The notes under the pieces: model-generated
Seen by the model: the letters and a program-made list of their open reading frames with translations, nothing else
Databases searched by the model: none
What the model was told of the DNA's origin: nothing
Position numbers and translations under genes: made by a program
Source: Catenovulum sp. 2E275
GTDB lineage: Bacteria > Pseudomonadota > Gammaproteobacteria > Enterobacterales > Alteromonadaceae
Length of the DNA: 43,376 bases
Assembly (NCBI RefSeq): GCF_025515275.1
Contig: NZ_JAOPFU010000038.1
Coordinates: 1-43,376, forward strand
Direction of reading: 5' to 3'
In this document: positions 25,407-36,205 of the stretch, one piece after another
How the letters are laid out: every line of letters begins with the position of its first letter
Numbering within the stretch: the first letter of the stretch is position 1

Positions 25407-27038
25407 ATGACAGAAAATTTAAATTGGTGGCGTGGCGCTGTCATTTACCAAGTATATCCAAGAAGCTTACACGATAGTAATAATGATGGCATAGGTGATT
25501 TAAAAGGCATTATTAATAAGCTCGATTACATTGCGAGTTTAGGAGTGGATGCGATCTGGATATCTCCATGCTTTAAATCGCCAATGAAAGATTTTGGTTA
25601 TGACATTAGTGATTACCGTGACATTGATCCAATTTTTGGTGATTTGACTGATTTTGATGAATTAATCGAAAAAGCGCATTCATTGGATATTAAAGTAATG
25701 ATAGATCAGGTATTGAGTCATACCTCTGATCAACATGACTGGTTTACGGAAAGTCGTCAGGATAAAACCAATCAAAAAGCGGATTGGTATGTTTGGGCCG
25801 ATCCAAACCCAGACGGAACACCACCTAATAATTGGCAGGCCATTTTTGGTGGGCCAGCATGGCAATGGGATTCTCGACGTTGCCAATATTATCTGCATAA
25901 CTTTTTAGCAAGTCAGCCAGATTTAAATTTCCATAACTCAGATGTTCAAAAAGCCGTATTAGACAATGTTGAATTTTGGCTAAAACGTGGGGTAGATGGG
26001 CTGCGCTTAGATGCGATTACTTTCTGTTTCCATGATCAGGAATTAAGAGACAACCCAGCTAAACCGGAAGAATTAAGAGCAGGGCGTGGATTTAGCGAAG
26101 ATAATCCTTATGCTTACCAGTATCATTATTTTAATAACGAGCGTCCTGAAAATATTGGGTTTATTGAGCAAATCAGAGCTTTATTAGATAGATATCCGGG
26201 CACAGTTTCATTGGGTGAGATTTCATCGGAAGATTCGCTTAAAACAATGGCTGAATATAGTAAAGGTGATAACCGCCTACACATGACATACAGCTTTGAG
26301 CTATTAACCGATGATTACAGTACGGATTATGTTAAAAATACGGTATCCACTTTAGAATCAGCATTAACGGATGGCTGGCCTTGTTGGGCGGTGGGTAACC
26401 ATGATGTTGCCCGTGTTGTGACTCGCTGGGGTGAAAATACGCAAAATCCAGATTTTCCAAAAATGGTGACTGCAATGTTAGGCTCGCTCAGAGGCAGCTT
26501 GTGTGTTTATCAAGGTGAGGAATTAGGTTTAACCGAAGCTTTAGTTCCTTATGATAAATTACAAGACCCGTATGGAATTGAGTTCTGGCCAACATTTAAA
26601 GGCCGTGACGGCTGCCGTACACCTATTCCTTGGGACGATCAGGCAAAAAATGCAGGCTTTAGTGATGGCACACCTTGGTTACCGGTTGATGAAGCGCATG
26701 TGACTAAATCGGTTAACTTACAGGAAAAAGATGAAAACTCAGTTTTAAATGCTTACCGTGCATTTATGAAATGGCGTAAACAGCAGCCAGCATTAATAAA
26801 CGGTAGTTTAGAGTTTTTAGATTTAGATCCTAATTGTTTGGTGATTAAACGGGTTGATCCTGCATCAGGGCAGAATATTTTAGCGGCATTTAACTTTACA
26901 GATAAAGTGCTTAATATTCAGTCAGACGCATTAAAGGATTTAACTCAGATCAAATTAAATAGCCATAATAATGCAAAAATTGAGCAAGGAGAGTTGACAA
27001 TTCCTGCATTTGGCGTATTTTTCTCTACCTTCCAATAA
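25407..27038 (+). CDS. Alpha-glucosidase (GH13, subfamily 23 type)
   Basis: A 543-residue cytoplasmic enzyme (no signal peptide) that releases glucose from maltose and short alpha-glucosides. WWRGAVIYQVYPRS at the start, SHTSDQHDWF (104-113), nucleophile Asp202 in DGLRLDAITF, acid/base Glu271 in SLGEIS and Asp333 in GNHDVAR are present. The sequence closely resembles the Halomonas GH13_23 alpha-glucosidase as I recall it, including the residue numbers of the catalytic triad. AGAGGTG precedes ATG 25407. With the divergent amylase lipoprotein it forms a minimal maltodextrin-degrading pair without transporter or regulator nearby. Confidence 0.9.
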   Translation: MTENLNWWRGAVIYQVYPRSLHDSNNDGIGDLKGIINKLDYIASLGVDAIWISPCFKSPMKDFGYDISDYRDIDPIFGDLTDFDELIEKAHSLDIKVMIDQVLSHTSDQHDWFTESRQDKTNQKADWYVWADPNPDGTPPNNWQAIFGGPAWQWDSRRCQYYLHNFLASQPDLNFHNSDVQKAVLDNVEFWLKRGVDGLRLDAITFCFHDQELRDNPAKPEELRAGRGFSEDNPYAYQYHYFNNERPENIGFIEQIRALLDRYPGTVSLGEISSEDSLKTMAEYSKGDNRLHMTYSFELLTDDYSTDYVKNTVSTLESALTDGWPCWAVGNHDVARVVTRWGENTQNPDFPKMVTAMLGSLRGSLCVYQGEELGLTEALVPYDKLQDPYGIEFWPTFKGRDGCRTPIPWDDQAKNAGFSDGTPWLPVDEAHVTKSVNLQEKDENSVLNAYRAFMKWRKQQPALINGSLEFLDLDPNCLVIKRVDPASGQNILAAFNFTDKVLNIQSDALKDLTQIKLNSHNNAKIEQGELTIPAFGVFFSTFQ

Positions 27039-27070
27039 GACCCCTGCTCATTAGCTGTGGCATGGTGCAA

Positions 27071-27093
27071 TCCTGAGTAATTTAGTCGGGTAT
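27071..27093 (-). promoter_or_regulatory. IscR type 1 site, distal
   Basis: On the minus strand, ATACCCGACTAAATTACTCAGGA resembles the IscR type 1 motif (GACT...AGT core). It is opposite in orientation to the proximal site and only a few bases away. Confidence 0.6.
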
Positions 27094-27094
27094 T

Positions 27095-27119
27095 TACTTG
27101 ACTATTTTACTCAGGTAAT
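27095..27119 (+). promoter_or_regulatory. IscR type 1 site, overlapping the isc promoter
   Basis: The segment contains TTGACTATTTTACTCAGGTA, close to the IscR [2Fe-2S] site of the E. coli isc promoter. It covers the -35 box and most of the spacer, so cluster-loaded IscR would block RNA polymerase, giving autorepression. Confidence 0.75.
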
Positions 27120-27126
27120 AGATAAT
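27098..27126 (+). promoter_or_regulatory. isc operon promoter
   Basis: -35 TTGACT (27098-27103), a 17-base spacer and -10 GATAAT (27121-27126). Transcription would start near 27133, leaving a leader of about 24 bases before iscR. Confidence 0.75.
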
Positions 27127-27156
27127 GCACGCATAGACCACGGAGAATAATGAGTT

Positions 27157-27648
27157 ATGAGATTAACATCAAAAGGGCGCTACGCCGTTACAGCCATGCT
27201 AGATGTTGCTCTGCATGCTAAACAAGGCCCAGTGCCATTAGCTGACATTTCTGAACGTCAAGATATCTCTTTGAGTTATCTCGAACAATTATTCGCTCGT
27301 TTAAGAAAACAAGGTGTTGTAACCAGTGTTCGTGGACCGGGCGGTGGTTATTTACTTGGACGAGAAATGAATGATATCTCTATCGGTCAAATTATTAATG
27401 CAGTAGATGAATCAGTAGACGCAACTCGTTGTAATGGCAAAGCGGGTTGTCAGGGCGGAGCTCAATGTTTAACTCATAGTCTGTGGGACGAGTTAAGTGA
27501 TAGAATAGCCTCCTTTTTAAATGATATCACCCTAAAATCCTTGGTCGATAAACAGGAAGTTAGGGTAGTAGCTGAAAGACAAAATAAAAAACAAAGAACT
27601 CATTCAGCTTTTGCTTTAGGGCAAATATCGTTAGACGAAATTAGTTAG
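27157..27648 (+). CDS. iscR: Fe-S cluster assembly transcriptional regulator IscR
   Basis: A 163-residue Rrf2-family winged-helix regulator that senses [2Fe-2S] status and represses the isc operon. [11 protein letters not shown] is the canonical start, the recognition helix region lies at about 28-60 ([19 protein letters not shown]), and the cluster ligands Cys92, Cys98, Cys104 and His107 are all present. GGAG at 27142-27145 is the ribosome binding site. It is first in an intact iscRSUA-hscBA-fdx operon. Confidence 0.98.
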   Translation: MRLTSKGRYAVTAMLDVALHAKQGPVPLADISERQDISLSYLEQLFARLRKQGVVTSVRGPGGGYLLGREMNDISIGQIINAVDESVDATRCNGKAGCQGGAQCLTHSLWDELSDRIASFLNDITLKSLVDKQEVRVVAERQNKKQRTHSAFALGQISLDEIS

Positions 27649-27702
27649 TTTGTAATTTGCAAAGTGCAAATTAAGCCATATTAAATGTATGCGGAGAGAT
27701 AA

Positions 27703-28917
27703 ATGAAGTTACCAATTTACTTAGATTATTCAGCAACAACCCCTGTGGATCCTCGGGTGGCTGAAAAAATGATGCAGTGTTTATGCCCTGATGGTGTATT
27801 TGGTAATCCTGCATCTCGTTCTCACCGTTTTGGCTGGCAGGCAGAAGAGTTGGTTGATATTGCACGTGGCCAAATCGCTGAGCTGGTTAATGCAGATCCA
27901 CGTGAAATTATTTTTACCTCTGGTGCAACAGAATCAAACAATTTAGCGATTAAAGGCGCAGCTAAGTTTTATGGTAAAAAAGGTAAGCATATTATTACTG
28001 TAAAAACTGAACATAAAGCTGTTTTAGATACTTGCCGTGAGTTAGAGCGTCAAGGTTATGAAGTCACTTACCTTGAAGTTCAGCAAGATGGTTTAATCGA
28101 TTTAGAAAAATTTAAAGCTGCACTTAGAGAAGACACTGTTTTAGTGAGTGTTATGCATGTTAACAATGAAATTGGTGTGATTCAGGACATTGAAACAATT
28201 GGCGAATTATGCCGAGCAAATAAGACCGTTTTTCATGTTGATGCAGCACAAAGTGCCGGTAAAGTTGAGATTGATTTAACTCAGTTAAAAGTCGATTTAA
28301 TGTCTTTTTCTGCACATAAAGTATATGGCCCTAAAGGTATTGGCGCTTTATATGTAAGACGTAAACCAAGAATCCGCCTAGAAGCTCAAATGCATGGTGG
28401 CGGTCATGAACGTGGTTTCCGTTCTGGTACTTTAGCGACTCACCAAATTGTTGGTATGGGTGAGGCGTTTCATATCGCTAAAGAAGAAATGGTTGAAGAA
28501 AATGCACGTTTATTACATTTAAGAAATAAATTATTAGACGGCGTTAAAGGTATTGAAGAAGTTTATGTTAACGGCTCACTTGAACACCGAGTAGCAGGTA
28601 ACTTAAACATCAGTTTTAACTATGTAGAAGGTGAATCGTTAATCATGGCTTTAAAAGACATGGCGGTTTCATCTGGTTCAGCGTGTACATCTGCAAGTTT
28701 AGAGCCTTCTTATGTATTACGTGCTTTGGGTTTAAATGACGAATTAGCACATAGCTCAATTCGTTTTAGCATGGGTCGATTCACCACCGAAGAAGAAGTT
28801 GATTATGTTGTTAGTGTGATTCAGGATGCAATCGCAAAACTTCGTGAAATGTCTCCATTGTGGGATATGTTTAAAGATGGTGTTGACCTGAGCAAAGTTG
28901 AGTGGGTTCACCACTAA
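27703..28917 (+). CDS. iscS: Cysteine desulfurase IscS
   Basis: A 404-residue PLP enzyme that takes sulphur from cysteine for Fe-S clusters and tRNA thiolation. PLP Lys206 is in [10 protein letters not shown] and the persulfide Cys328 in [13 protein letters not shown], at the same numbers as in E. coli. The length is standard. GGAGAGA precedes ATG 27703. The gap to iscU is 19 bases. Confidence 0.98.
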   Translation: MKLPIYLDYSATTPVDPRVAEKMMQCLCPDGVFGNPASRSHRFGWQAEELVDIARGQIAELVNADPREIIFTSGATESNNLAIKGAAKFYGKKGKHIITVKTEHKAVLDTCRELERQGYEVTYLEVQQDGLIDLEKFKAALREDTVLVSVMHVNNEIGVIQDIETIGELCRANKTVFHVDAAQSAGKVEIDLTQLKVDLMSFSAHKVYGPKGIGALYVRRKPRIRLEAQMHGGGHERGFRSGTLATHQIVGMGEAFHIAKEEMVEENARLLHLRNKLLDGVKGIEEVYVNGSLEHRVAGNLNISFNYVEGESLIMALKDMAVSSGSACTSASLEPSYVLRALGLNDELAHSSIRFSMGRFTTEEEVDYVVSVIQDAIAKLREMSPLWDMFKDGVDLSKVEWVHH

Positions 28918-28936
28918 GTTAAAGAGGAATTGAATC

Positions 28937-29317
28937 ATGGCATATAGTGAAAAAGTAATCGACCATTATGAGAATCCTCGTAATGTAGGTAGTTTCGATA
29001 AATCAGATGCAAATGTTGCAACTGGTATGGTAGGTGCGCCAGCTTGTGGTGACGTGATGAAATTACAATTAAAAATTTCAGATGACGGCATCATCGAAGA
29101 CGCTAAGTTTAAAACTTATGGTTGTGGCTCTGCGATTGCTTCAAGCTCATTAGTAACTGAATGGGTTAAAGGTAAATCGATTGAAGAAGCATCAAGCATC
29201 AAAAATACTGATATTGCGCAGGAACTAGCTTTACCTCCGGTAAAAATTCACTGTTCAATTTTGGCTGAAGATGCAATTAAAGCCGCAATTAACGATTATA
29301 AATCGAAGCGCAGTTAA
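28937..29317 (+). CDS. iscU: Fe-S cluster scaffold IscU
   Basis: A 126-residue scaffold on which [2Fe-2S] and [4Fe-4S] clusters are built. Cys37, Cys63 and Cys106 with His105 are the cluster ligands, Asp39 is present in the ACGD motif, and LPPVK (99-103) is the HscA recognition peptide. AAAGAGG precedes ATG 28937. It sits between iscS and iscA. Confidence 0.98.
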   Translation: MAYSEKVIDHYENPRNVGSFDKSDANVATGMVGAPACGDVMKLQLKISDDGIIEDAKFKTYGCGSAIASSSLVTEWVKGKSIEEASSIKNTDIAQELALPPVKIHCSILAEDAIKAAINDYKSKRS

Positions 29318-29361
29318 GATTTATACAGTTACCCAGAGATAAATTTAGGAGTTAATACCCA

Positions 29362-29685
29362 ATGGCAGTTACATTGACCGAAACCGCAGCTGACCGAGTT
29401 AGACATTTTTTGTTAAACCGAGGAAAAGGCATTGGTTTACGCTTAGGGGTAAAAACCTCTGGCTGCTCGGGTATGGCTTATATTATTGAATTTGTGGACG
29501 AGCTTAATGCCGATGATCAGGTTTTTGAAGACAAAGACGTTAAAGTCATTGTTGACGCTAAATCTTTATTATATCTGGACGGCACTGAGCTTGATTTTGC
29601 TAAAGAAGGGTTGAACGAAGGGTTTAAATTTAATAACCCGAATGTAAAAGATGAATGTGGCTGCGGTGAGAGCTTTCACGTTTAA
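29362..29685 (+). CDS. iscA: A-type Fe-S carrier IscA
   Basis: A 107-residue A-type carrier that delivers clusters to target proteins. The three conserved cysteines are Cys35 (TSGCSGM) and Cys99/Cys101 (ECGCGESF). AGGAG is upstream of ATG 29362. Its place between iscU and hscB identifies it as IscA rather than ErpA or SufA. Confidence 0.97.
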   Translation: MAVTLTETAADRVRHFLLNRGKGIGLRLGVKTSGCSGMAYIIEFVDELNADDQVFEDKDVKVIVDAKSLLYLDGTELDFAKEGLNEGFKFNNPNVKDECGCGESFHV

Positions 29686-29723
29686 AAATATTCTTCAACG
29701 CTTCTTCCATCGATAGGTAATCA

Positions 29724-30239
29724 ATGAATTATTTCGAGTTATTTAACTTTGAAGTGGGTTATGACCTCGATGTGAAACAATTGGCGGATCGTTACCGCCA
29801 ATTACAACGAGCTTTTCATCCTGATCAGTATGCCAGTGGCAGTGAATCTGAACGCTTATTAGCAGTTAAAAAATCTGCTCAAATCAATGATGCTTTTAGC
29901 ACTTTAAAATCACCGGTTGCCCGCGCTGAATATTTATTAGCCATGGCCGGAATTGAACTTTCGCACGAAACTAAAACCTTGCAAGATCCTGTATTTTTAA
30001 TGCAGCAAATGGAATATCGTGAACATTTAGAAGATATTCAGCAAATGTCTGATCCACTCAATGCGATTATGGAATTTGAACAAACGCTTGAGCAGGAACA
30101 AAGTGCATTGCAGCAAGCAATTAGTGCACAATTACAAAATAAAGATTTTGATGCAGCAGCTAATTCAGTTCGTAAACTTAAATTTATGATTAAATTAAAT
30201 AGCGAACTAGAGCGTTTAGAAGACCAAATCGCAGACTAA
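29724..30239 (+). CDS. hscB: Fe-S assembly co-chaperone HscB
   Basis: A 171-residue J-domain protein that brings IscU to HscA and stimulates its ATPase. The HPD motif is at 32-34 (FHPDQY), and the C-terminal three-helix domain starts near residue 85. The length matches E. coli HscB. It precedes hscA by 22 bases. Confidence 0.97.
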   Translation: MNYFELFNFEVGYDLDVKQLADRYRQLQRAFHPDQYASGSESERLLAVKKSAQINDAFSTLKSPVARAEYLLAMAGIELSHETKTLQDPVFLMQQMEYREHLEDIQQMSDPLNAIMEFEQTLEQEQSALQQAISAQLQNKDFDAAANSVRKLKFMIKLNSELERLEDQIAD

Positions 30240-30261
30240 AACCAACTAAGCAAATTAATCT

Positions 30262-32127
30262 ATGGCTTTATTACAAATTTCAGAACCCGGTCAAACCGCA
30301 GCACCTCATCAACGTAAACTGGCTGTCGGGATTGATTTAGGAACAACCAACTCATTAGTCGCTACTGTACGCAGTGGCGAGGCGTTACCTTTAGCTGATC
30401 AAAATGGTATTAAAATGTTGCCGTCTGTCGTGCAATATCAGCAAGATAATATTGTGGTTGGTTACAATGCACTTGAGCAGGCCGAAGCCGATCCAGAAAA
30501 TACCATAATATCGGTTAAGCGTTTTATGGGACGTTCTTTGGATGATGTATTAACCACATATCCTGAATTACCTTATCAATTTGAAGGTGACTCTGCTAAT
30601 TTAAGCCGAATTAAAACCCGTCAAGGCAATAAATCCCCCATTGAAGTTTCAGCCGATATTTTATCTGCGTTAAAACAAAGAGCAGAGCACAGCTTAGGTG
30701 ATGAACTACAAGGGGTTGTGATTACGGTACCTGCTTATTTTGATGATGCGCAGCGCCAAGGTACAAAAGATGCAGCCCGAATTGCTGGGTTAAAAGTTTT
30801 ACGCCTATTAAACGAACCAACAGCCGCGGCGATTGCCTATGGTTTAGACTCTAAACAAGAAGGCGAAATTGCTGTTTATGATTTAGGTGGCGGTACCTTT
30901 GATATTTCAATTTTAAAGCTGGAAAAAGGCGTATTTGAAGTCTTATCAACCGGTGGTGATTCTGCCTTAGGTGGTGATGATTTTGATCAGGCAATTGTTA
31001 ACTGGATTAAAGTTCAAGCTGAGTTAAATCAAGTATTATCTTCGCGCGAACGCCGAGTGTTAAAAGAGCAGGCTAAAAAAGCGAAAGAAGCGTTATCTGA
31101 TGCCGATTCAACTCAAATTCAGTTTAAGTTGGATAATCAAACTCAAATTGAATTAACTTTATCTTTAGCTGAGTTTAACCAAATGGCGCTGCCATTAGTG
31201 CAAAAAACCATTATTGCTTGTCGCCGAGCATTAAAAGATGCACAACTTAAAGCCGGTGAGATTAAAGATGTCGTGTTAGTTGGCGGCTCTACTAGAGTGC
31301 CGTTAGTTCGCGAAAAAGTGGCAGAATTTTTTGGCCAGCAGCCGCTTAGCTCAATTAACCCGGATGAAGTTGTTGCAGTTGGCGCCAGTATTCAAGCGGA
31401 TATCTTGGTTGGCAATAAACCAGATTCGGATATGGTATTACTGGATGTGACCCCGTTATCTTTAGGGATTGAGACAATGGGCGGGTTAACTGAAAAAATT
31501 ATTAGTCGTAATACGACGATTCCTGTTGCTAAAGCGCAAGAGTTTACCACGTTTAAAGACGGGCAAACTGCTATGGCAATTCATGTAGTGCAAGGTGAAC
31601 GTGAATTGGTTAAAGATTGCCGTTCACTGGCTCGTTTTGAGCTGCGTGATATTCCACCAATGGCAGCAGGTGCTGCGCATATCAGAGTGACTTTTCAGGT
31701 AGATGCTGATGGTTTGTTATCTGTGACCGCGATGGAAAAATCAACAGGTGTTCAAGCAAGTATTCAGGTAAAACCAAGCTATGGACTGGAAGAAGAAGAA
31801 ATTCTTTCTATGTTGAAATCATCAATCGATAATGCTCAAGAAGATGTTGAGGCAAGACGATTTGCTGAGCAAACTGTTGAAGCCGCTCGCATGATAGAGT
31901 CACTTGGTAACGCGCTTAAAGCAGACGGTCATTTACTGGATGAGAAATCGCGTCAAACCTTATCAAACGAACTTGAGGTTTTACATCAGCTCACTTTGCA
32001 AAATGATGCAGAGGCGATAAAAAAACAAATTGAAAAAATTGATCAGTTAAGTCAGGATTTTGCAGCCTTGAGAATGGATCAATCAATTAAACTTGCCTTA
32101 AAAGGCCAACAGGTAGACGAGATTTAA
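30262..32127 (+). CDS. hscA: Fe-S assembly Hsp70 chaperone HscA
   Basis: A 621-residue specialised Hsp70 that releases clusters from IscU by binding its LPPVK peptide. [12 protein letters not shown] (24-35), [12 protein letters not shown] and [12 protein letters not shown] form the nucleotide-binding domain; the peptide-binding domain follows [14 protein letters not shown] near 380. The stop is one base from the fdx start, implying coupling. Confidence 0.98.
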   Translation: MALLQISEPGQTAAPHQRKLAVGIDLGTTNSLVATVRSGEALPLADQNGIKMLPSVVQYQQDNIVVGYNALEQAEADPENTIISVKRFMGRSLDDVLTTYPELPYQFEGDSANLSRIKTRQGNKSPIEVSADILSALKQRAEHSLGDELQGVVITVPAYFDDAQRQGTKDAARIAGLKVLRLLNEPTAAAIAYGLDSKQEGEIAVYDLGGGTFDISILKLEKGVFEVLSTGGDSALGGDDFDQAIVNWIKVQAELNQVLSSRERRVLKEQAKKAKEALSDADSTQIQFKLDNQTQIELTLSLAEFNQMALPLVQKTIIACRRALKDAQLKAGEIKDVVLVGGSTRVPLVREKVAEFFGQQPLSSINPDEVVAVGASIQADILVGNKPDSDMVLLDVTPLSLGIETMGGLTEKIISRNTTIPVAKAQEFTTFKDGQTAMAIHVVQGERELVKDCRSLARFELRDIPPMAAGAAHIRVTFQVDADGLLSVTAMEKSTGVQASIQVKPSYGLEEEEILSMLKSSIDNAQEDVEARRFAEQTVEAARMIESLGNALKADGHLLDEKSRQTLSNELEVLHQLTLQNDAEAIKKQIEKIDQLSQDFAALRMDQSIKLALKGQQVDEI

Positions 32128-32128
32128 T

Positions 32129-32467
32129 ATGCCACAAATTATATTTTTACCACATCCTGAGTTATGTCCAGACGGAGCAGTAACAGAGGCTGAAAACGGT
32201 GAAAGCGTATTAGACGTAGCGCTTAAAAACGGAATTGATATTGAACACGCATGTGAAAAATCATGTGCCTGTACAACTTGTCATGTGATTGTCAGAGAAG
32301 GTTTTGATTCGCTTGCAGAAAGTGATGAGCTGGAAGACGATATGCTAGACAAAGCCTGGGGACTGGAAGCCGAGTCACGTTTAAGCTGTCAGGCGTTTGT
32401 AAAAGACGAAGATTTAGTGGTAGAAATACCAAAATATACCATTAACATGGTGAGTGAAAATCACTAA
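32129..32467 (+). CDS. fdx: [2Fe-2S] ferredoxin of the ISC system
   Basis: A 112-residue adrenodoxin-type ferredoxin that supplies electrons for cluster assembly. The ligands Cys42, Cys48, Cys51 and Cys87 are at the E. coli positions (ACEKSCACTTC and LSCQAF). It is the last gene of the operon here, and no iscX follows before the terminator. Confidence 0.98.
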   Translation: MPQIIFLPHPELCPDGAVTEAENGESVLDVALKNGIDIEHACEKSCACTTCHVIVREGFDSLAESDELEDDMLDKAWGLEAESRLSCQAFVKDEDLVVEIPKYTINMVSENH

Positions 32468-32481
32468 ATCAACAAACTTAA

Positions 32482-32508
32482 AGCCAGCTAAATTAGCTGG
32501 CTTTTTTT
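32482..32508 (+). terminator. Rho-independent terminator of the isc operon
   Basis: A nine-base-pair stem (AGCCAGCTA with TAGCTGGCT) and three-base loop, followed by seven T residues, 14 bases after the fdx stop. Confidence 0.9.
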
Positions 32509-32547
32509 GCGCGTTTTAAAAATAGGTCAATTTATTGATAATTGAAC

Positions 32548-32576
32548 TTGACTAAAACCATGAATTTATTGATAAG
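32548..32576 (+). promoter_or_regulatory. Probable ndk promoter
   Basis: TTGACT (32548-32553), a 17-base spacer and GATAAG (32571-32576), about 50 bases upstream of ndk and downstream of the isc terminator. The -10 box is imperfect. Confidence 0.45.
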
Positions 32577-32627
32577 ATTGAACCAGATTAAATACATCAC
32601 TAGCATTTTAATTTAGGAATTAAAATA

Positions 32628-33053
32628 ATGGCAATTGAACGCACTTTATCTATTATCAAACCTAATGCTGTCAGCGCCCATAAAATTGGTACTATCATTG
32701 AACGTTTAGAGTCAGCCGGTTTTACGATTGTTGCTTGTAAAATGGTTAAATTAACCGAAGAGCAAGCTGAAGGTTTTTATGCTGAGCACAAAGAACGTGA
32801 GTTTTTCCCTCGTTTAATGAGTTTTATGTTATCTGCACCAGTTGTTGTACTGGTTTTAGAGCGCGATAACGCCATTGAAGCTTATCGTGAAATTATGGGC
32901 ACAACCGATCCTGAAAAAGCAGCAACCGGTACTATTCGCGCCGATCATGGTGAAAATGTGACAATTAATGCGGTTCATGGGTCAGATAGCCCACAGAGTG
33001 CAGCCCGAGAAATCGCTTATTTTTTTGCAGAACAAGAAGTGAATAGCTATTAA
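32628..33053 (+). CDS. ndk: Nucleoside diphosphate kinase
   Basis: A 141-residue enzyme that equalises nucleoside di- and triphosphate pools through a phospho-histidine. The catalytic His117 is in AVHGSDS, with KPNAV near the N-terminus and [26 protein letters not shown] precedes ATG 32628. It begins the ndk-rlmN-pilW cluster seen in many gammaproteobacteria. Confidence 0.98.
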   Translation: MAIERTLSIIKPNAVSAHKIGTIIERLESAGFTIVACKMVKLTEEQAEGFYAEHKEREFFPRLMSFMLSAPVVVLVLERDNAIEAYREIMGTTDPEKAATGTIRADHGENVTINAVHGSDSPQSAAREIAYFFAEQEVNSY

Positions 33054-33203
33054 ACTCTGATTAATAAATATTTGTTCACTAAAGCCAACAGTTTTACGTT
33101 GATTTACTAATCAAATTGCTTTTAAGTCGTTGCTATTATTTGCAATGTGCGGTGAATGCCGTAAAATTGCGGGCTGTTCGTTCATCTTAGGTAAGTAGTT
33201 TAA

Positions 33204-34328
33204 ATGTCATCCAATTCAGCCAAAATTAACCTGTTAGATCTAGACCGCAATGCAATGCGGGAATATTTTGCTTCAATCGGCGAAAAAAGCTTTCGTGCCG
33301 ATCAAGCTATGAAATGGATTTATCATTATGGTATGGATGATTTTTCGCAAATGAATAACTTCAGCAAAGCTTTGCGCGCGCGTTTAGCTGAAGAGTGTGT
33401 GGTTGAAGGGCCGGAAATTTCGGTTAGACAAGCGTCAAAAGACGGCACAATTAAATATGCGATGAAACTAAAAGGTGGACAGGAAGTTGAGTCTGTTTGG
33501 ATACCAGAGGGTGATCGCGCTACTTTATGTGTATCGAGTCAGGTTGGTTGTGCACTTGAATGTACATTCTGTTCAACTGCGCAGCAGGGCTTTAACCGTA
33601 ATTTATCGGTTGCCGAAATTATCGGTCAGGTTTGGCGGGTTGCTAAAGATATTGGTCCGGTAAAAGTAACGAATAAACGCCCGATCACCAACGTGGTCAT
33701 GATGGGTATGGGCGAGCCTTTGTTAAATTTGACGAATTTAGTGCCTGCATTAGAGCTAATGATGGATGATTTAGCTTTTGGTTTATCTAAACGTCGGGTG
33801 ACAGTTAGTACATCCGGGGTTGTACCGGCACTAGATAAGTTAAAAGAAAAAATTGATGTTGCATTAGCCATCTCACTTCATGCGCCAAATGATACTTTAC
33901 GCGATGAAATTGTACCGATTAATAAAAAGTACAATATTGAAGCATTTTTAGCTGCATCTCGCCGTTATATTGAAGGCTCTAAAGCCAACGAAAAAGTCAC
34001 GGTTGAGTATATTATGCTGGATCATATTAATGACAGTACCGATCAGGCGCATGAACTTGCTAAAGTATTAAAAGGCACACCATCAAAAGTGAATTTAATT
34101 CCTTTTAACCCGTTTCCGGGAAGTGACTATGGCCGTTCAAGCAACTCAAGAATTGACCGGTTTGCAAAAGTATTGGCCGGTTATGGCTTAACCACAGTGG
34201 TACGAAAAACTCGCGGGGATGATATTGATGCAGCTTGCGGACAACTGGTCGGCGAGGTGGTAGACCGCACTAAACGTATGTTGAAAAAACAACAAAAAGG
34301 CGAAAGCATTGATATTAAAATGGCCTGA
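33204..34328 (+). CDS. rlmN: Dual-specificity rRNA/tRNA adenine-C2 methyltransferase RlmN
   Basis: A 374-residue radical-SAM enzyme that methylates C2 of A2503 in 23S rRNA and A37 of some tRNAs. Cluster cysteines 116, 120 and 123 (GCALECTFC), MGMGEPLLN for SAM binding and the methyl-carrying Cys345 (DAACGQL) are present. It follows ndk after 150 bases and precedes pilW by 10. The [4Fe-4S] cluster makes it a client of the nearby isc genes. Confidence 0.97.
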   Translation: MSSNSAKINLLDLDRNAMREYFASIGEKSFRADQAMKWIYHYGMDDFSQMNNFSKALRARLAEECVVEGPEISVRQASKDGTIKYAMKLKGGQEVESVWIPEGDRATLCVSSQVGCALECTFCSTAQQGFNRNLSVAEIIGQVWRVAKDIGPVKVTNKRPITNVVMMGMGEPLLNLTNLVPALELMMDDLAFGLSKRRVTVSTSGVVPALDKLKEKIDVALAISLHAPNDTLRDEIVPINKKYNIEAFLAASRRYIEGSKANEKVTVEYIMLDHINDSTDQAHELAKVLKGTPSKVNLIPFNPFPGSDYGRSSNSRIDRFAKVLAGYGLTTVVRKTRGDDIDAACGQLVGEVVDRTKRMLKKQQKGESIDIKMA

Positions 34329-34338
34329 GCTAAATAGT

Positions 34339-35145
34339 ATGATTCATCACAAGCCGCTACTGACTGTAGCGGCTTGTTTGTTATTGTCTATTACGGTTAG
34401 TGGCTGTGTTCAGCATAAAACTTATGTGGGTACAGATAAACCCGTTGTTGAAAAAGAATTAGACCCGGTCAATGCGGCTAAAAACAGAATTGCACTGGGG
34501 TTAACTTATCTGCAAAAAGGTAATACTCAACAAGCTAAGTTTAATTTAGAAAAAGCATTAGAGTTTGCACCAGATTTAGCCGAGGCAAACTACTCGATGG
34601 CTTATTATTATCAAACTGTTAATGATTTTGATAAAGCCAGAGCTTATTATGAAAAAGTCATCGACTTAGATGATAAAAATGGTGATGCTTATAATAATTA
34701 TGGTGTATTTTTATGCCAGCAAGGCGAAGTTGAAAAAGCAAAACAGCTTTTTTTAGCCGCGATTGAAATTGATAGCTATCTTAGAGTTGCACAAACTTAC
34801 GAAAACTTAGGCTTATGTTTATATAACACAGGCATTGAGGATTATCAGACACAGGCTAAACCGTATTTTGCCAGAGCATTAGGGTATGACCCTAAGCTGG
34901 TTAAATCGGTGGCTTATTTAACGCAAATAGCAATAGATGAACATAATTTAGCAGACGCTAAAAGATTTCTGCAAAGATTAGATAAACTGGTTCAAGGACA
35001 TAATGCGAGTATTTTATGGCTGTCTTATCAGCTAGCTCAGGCAAGCGGACAAAGTGCACAAGCGCAACATTATGCACAAATGCTAATCGGTGAGTTTCCG
35101 GAAAGCTCAGAAGTACAATTATATTTAGAATCGATTAAAAAATGA
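34339..35145 (+). CDS. pilW: Type IV pilus biogenesis/stability lipoprotein PilW
   Basis: A TPR lipoprotein required for assembly or stability of the PilQ secretin. From ATG 34339 it has 268 residues: a lipobox VSGC (Cys23), then about five TPR repeats from residue 50 (ALGLTYLQKG, ANYSMAYYY, AYNNYGVFLC). In-frame ATG 34309 lies inside rlmN and would spoil the signal peptide. The stop overlaps the rodZ start (ATGA). Confidence 0.93.
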   Translation: MIHHKPLLTVAACLLLSITVSGCVQHKTYVGTDKPVVEKELDPVNAAKNRIALGLTYLQKGNTQQAKFNLEKALEFAPDLAEANYSMAYYYQTVNDFDKARAYYEKVIDLDDKNGDAYNNYGVFLCQQGEVEKAKQLFLAAIEIDSYLRVAQTYENLGLCLYNTGIEDYQTQAKPYFARALGYDPKLVKSVAYLTQIAIDEHNLADAKRFLQRLDKLVQGHNASILWLSYQLAQASGQSAQAQHYAQMLIGEFPESSEVQLYLESIKK

Positions 35146-36203
35146 TGACTCAAGTTGAACAAGAAAACGAAACTAATTCTGAAAATACGACCCATTCATT
35201 GCCGACTCCCGGCGCAATTTTAACGCAGGCGCGTGAGCAAAATCAGTTATCGCAACAAGATGTTGCAGACAGCCTAAATTTAAAATTAGTGATAGTTAAA
35301 GCAATAGAGCAGGATGAATTTAAGCAAATGCCTGCTGCTACTTTTACTAAAGGGTATTTACGCTCTTACGCGAAGTTAGTCGCGGTGGATGAAAATAAAG
35401 TGATTGAAGCATATCAGGCGTTAGGTATTAGTCAGGTCGCACCTAAAATTGATATGAAAAGCTTTTCTAAAAAAAATAAGCTAAAAAAATCAGATGACCG
35501 CTCGTTAGTCATGCCATTTATTATTTTGTTACTTATCATTATTGTTGGTGGCTTTTTATGGTTCAGCGGTAAAGATTCACTATGGTCTTTTAAGTCAGCT
35601 GATGAAATGAGTGCAAACTCGCCATTAAGTATCGAGTTAGATAATGTTGAGTTAGAGGTTGCTGAAACCGATAATTTTCCAACCCAAGCGGAGTTAACCC
35701 AACAAGTTCAGCAAAATTTAACCAATGAAACTGAATTGACTGCGGCTGAATATGAAGCAGAGCTAACAGAAAATGTACTAACAGATTCAGAAGTGGCTGA
35801 ACCAGAAAATATAGAACCTGCCAACATCGAGGCCACTGAAGACGTTATATCCAGTTCTGAACAAACCTTTTTAGCAGAACCAAATACCAGTGATGCAGAC
35901 GCAGAGCTAACAGCGGTAAATGCTGAGCCTGAATCAAATCAAGTGGTCACCGGTGAGCATGTTGTTAGTATGCAATTTGAAGCGGATTGTTGGATTAATA
36001 TTTTAGATGCCACAGGTGAAAGAATTGCTTATGGGGTTAAAAAAGCCGGCCGTTTAATGCAAGTAAGCGGACAAGCACCGTTTGAAATTACATTAGGTGC
36101 ACCGGAAAATGTACAAGTTAGTTATAATGATCAAGCTATTGATATGCAACAGTTTAAAAAAGGCATGGTAGCTCGTTTTTCATTACCGTTAGAGAATGAA
36201 TAA
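35142..36203 (+). CDS. rodZ: Cytoskeleton protein RodZ
   Basis: A 353-residue membrane protein that links MreB to the elongation machinery. A helix-turn-helix domain (about 22-90: [19 protein letters not shown]), a basic juxtamembrane segment, one transmembrane helix (122-141), a long acidic Glu/Thr/Asn-rich periplasmic linker (about 150-270) and a C-terminal DUF4115 domain (about 275-345) occur in order. The ATG overlaps the pilW stop, so they are coupled; ispG follows after two bases. Confidence 0.93.
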   Translation: MMTQVEQENETNSENTTHSLPTPGAILTQAREQNQLSQQDVADSLNLKLVIVKAIEQDEFKQMPAATFTKGYLRSYAKLVAVDENKVIEAYQALGISQVAPKIDMKSFSKKNKLKKSDDRSLVMPFIILLLIIIVGGFLWFSGKDSLWSFKSADEMSANSPLSIELDNVELEVAETDNFPTQAELTQQVQQNLTNETELTAAEYEAELTENVLTDSEVAEPENIEPANIEATEDVISSSEQTFLAEPNTSDADAELTAVNAEPESNQVVTGEHVVSMQFEADCWINILDATGERIAYGVKKAGRLMQVSGQAPFEITLGAPENVQVSYNDQAIDMQQFKKGMVARFSLPLENE

Positions 36204-36205
36204 TT

